Assembly: GCA_013003805.1 (NCBI GenBank)
Contig: JABDII010000347.1
Coordinates: 1-5,865 of the forward strand
Length of the DNA stretch: 5,865 nt
Direction: 5' to 3'
From: Gemmatimonadales bacterium
Lineage (GTDB): Bacteria; Gemmatimonadota; Gemmatimonadetes; Gemmatimonadales; GWC2-71-9
Position numbers and translations under genes: made by a program. The notes under the pieces are model-generated. The model was given only the letters and a program-made list of their open reading frames with translations, had not been told where the DNA came from and searched no databases. Positions 5,546 through 5,865 of the stretch are shown here, one piece after another. Numbering within the stretch: position 1 is the stretch's first letter; each line of letters starts with the position of its first letter.

Positions 5546-5865
5546 ATGACCGACGTCGTTGCCCCAACCAAGTCGCCACCGGAACCGGATGCCCCACTGG
5601 CCACCGAGGAAGAAGCCCGGGAGGTCGCCGAGGCCGCGCGGGAAAAAGAGTGGCAAGCGCCGAGCTTCGTCCGGCAACTGTTTGAGGGCTCGTTTCTCCT
5701 CCACCTTGTGCACCCGTTCCCGGAGATCAGTCCAGAAGAGGAAGCGCGCGCGCGGCCCTTCCTCGAACGCCTCGAGCGGTTCATGCGCGAGGAGGTCGAC
5801 AGCGACCGGATCGACCGGGAGGGCAAGATCCCCCCGGAAGTGATTCGTGGACTGCAGGAGATGGG
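5546..5865 (+). CDS. Acyl-CoA dehydrogenase family protein, N-terminal part (3' partial)
   Basis: The frame opens at ATG 5546 and runs off the right edge, giving 106 complete codons. An acidic, proline-rich leader of about 35 residues is followed by EWQAPSFVRQLFEGSFLLHL, VHPFPEISPEEEARARPFL and then REEVDSDRIDREGKIPPEVI with RGLQEMG at the edge. This is the N-terminal extension and first helical segment of a group of FAD-dependent acyl-CoA dehydrogenases used in fatty-acid beta-oxidation, where a similar stretch normally leads into GxKIPxEYGGLG. The FAD-binding and catalytic regions are not in the window, so activity cannot be judged. An in-frame TGA at 5540-5542 makes 5546 the earliest possible start; the ribosome site is weak (GAG at 5534-5536). 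It probably shares a transcript with the tetR gene 38 bases upstream. Confidence 0.75.
   Translation, partial: MTDVVAPTKSPPEPDAPLATEEEAREVAEAAREKEWQAPSFVRQLFEGSFLLHLVHPFPEISPEEEARARPFLERLERFMREEVDSDRIDREGKIPPEVIRGLQEM

Noticed and set aside
1..5865. Search for a novel defence, mobile or CRISPR system
   Set aside because: No direct-repeat array, transposase, integrase, toxin-antitoxin pair, nuclease or helicase module is seen; all long coding regions belong to known families in plausible housekeeping roles.

Overview
The window looks like ordinary chromosome from a high-GC (roughly 60-65% by eye) environmental bacterium. The zinc-ribbon/kinase/membrane-anchor architecture, the style of the Y-family polymerase and the fatty-acid-type TetR plus acyl-CoA dehydrogenase pair recall Gemmatimonadota. 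That placement is inference from protein style; there is no rRNA or other marker gene here. I see no tRNA, rRNA, insertion sequence, CRISPR array or phage signature.

Region 1 (1-1619, + strand) is the end of a molybdate/tungstate ABC importer operon. It holds the 3' part of the permease gene (modB/wtpB type, cut by the left edge), joined by a GTGA stop/start overlap to a complete ATPase gene (modC/wtpC type) with a C-terminal TOBE/MOP domain. The binding-protein gene, if present, lies outside the window.

Region 2 (1655-2923, + strand), only 35 bases further on, is a complete DinB-type Y-family translesion polymerase. Its catalytic carboxylates are intact and it has a long, probably disordered C-terminal tail. 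The end of this gene overlaps, tail to tail, the end of the next gene.

Region 3 (2886-4619, - strand) encodes a membrane-anchored Ser/Thr protein kinase. It has an N-terminal four-cysteine zinc ribbon, a complete Hanks-type kinase domain, one transmembrane helix and a C-terminal extracytoplasmic region that looks like two copies of a beta-rich unit. The start is most likely a TTG at 4619.

Region 4 (4620-4847) is a divergent intergenic region of 228 bases. It carries candidate promoters for the kinase (-) and for a TetR-family regulator (+), a well-formed 7+7 inverted repeat directly in front of the TetR start (candidate autoregulatory operator), a second small inverted repeat in the kinase promoter, and a hairpin in the predicted kinase leader.

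Region 5 (4848-5865, + strand) is the TetR-family regulator followed by the beginning of a gene recognisable as an acyl-CoA dehydrogenase family protein, cut by the right edge. The pair suggests a locally regulated fatty-acyl-CoA oxidation locus. No clearly new multi-gene system is visible. The points most worth a second look are the kinase's sensor region, the TetR operator, the convergent gene overlap, and a single in-frame TGA that separates the dehydrogenase start from an ATG overlapping the tetR stop.
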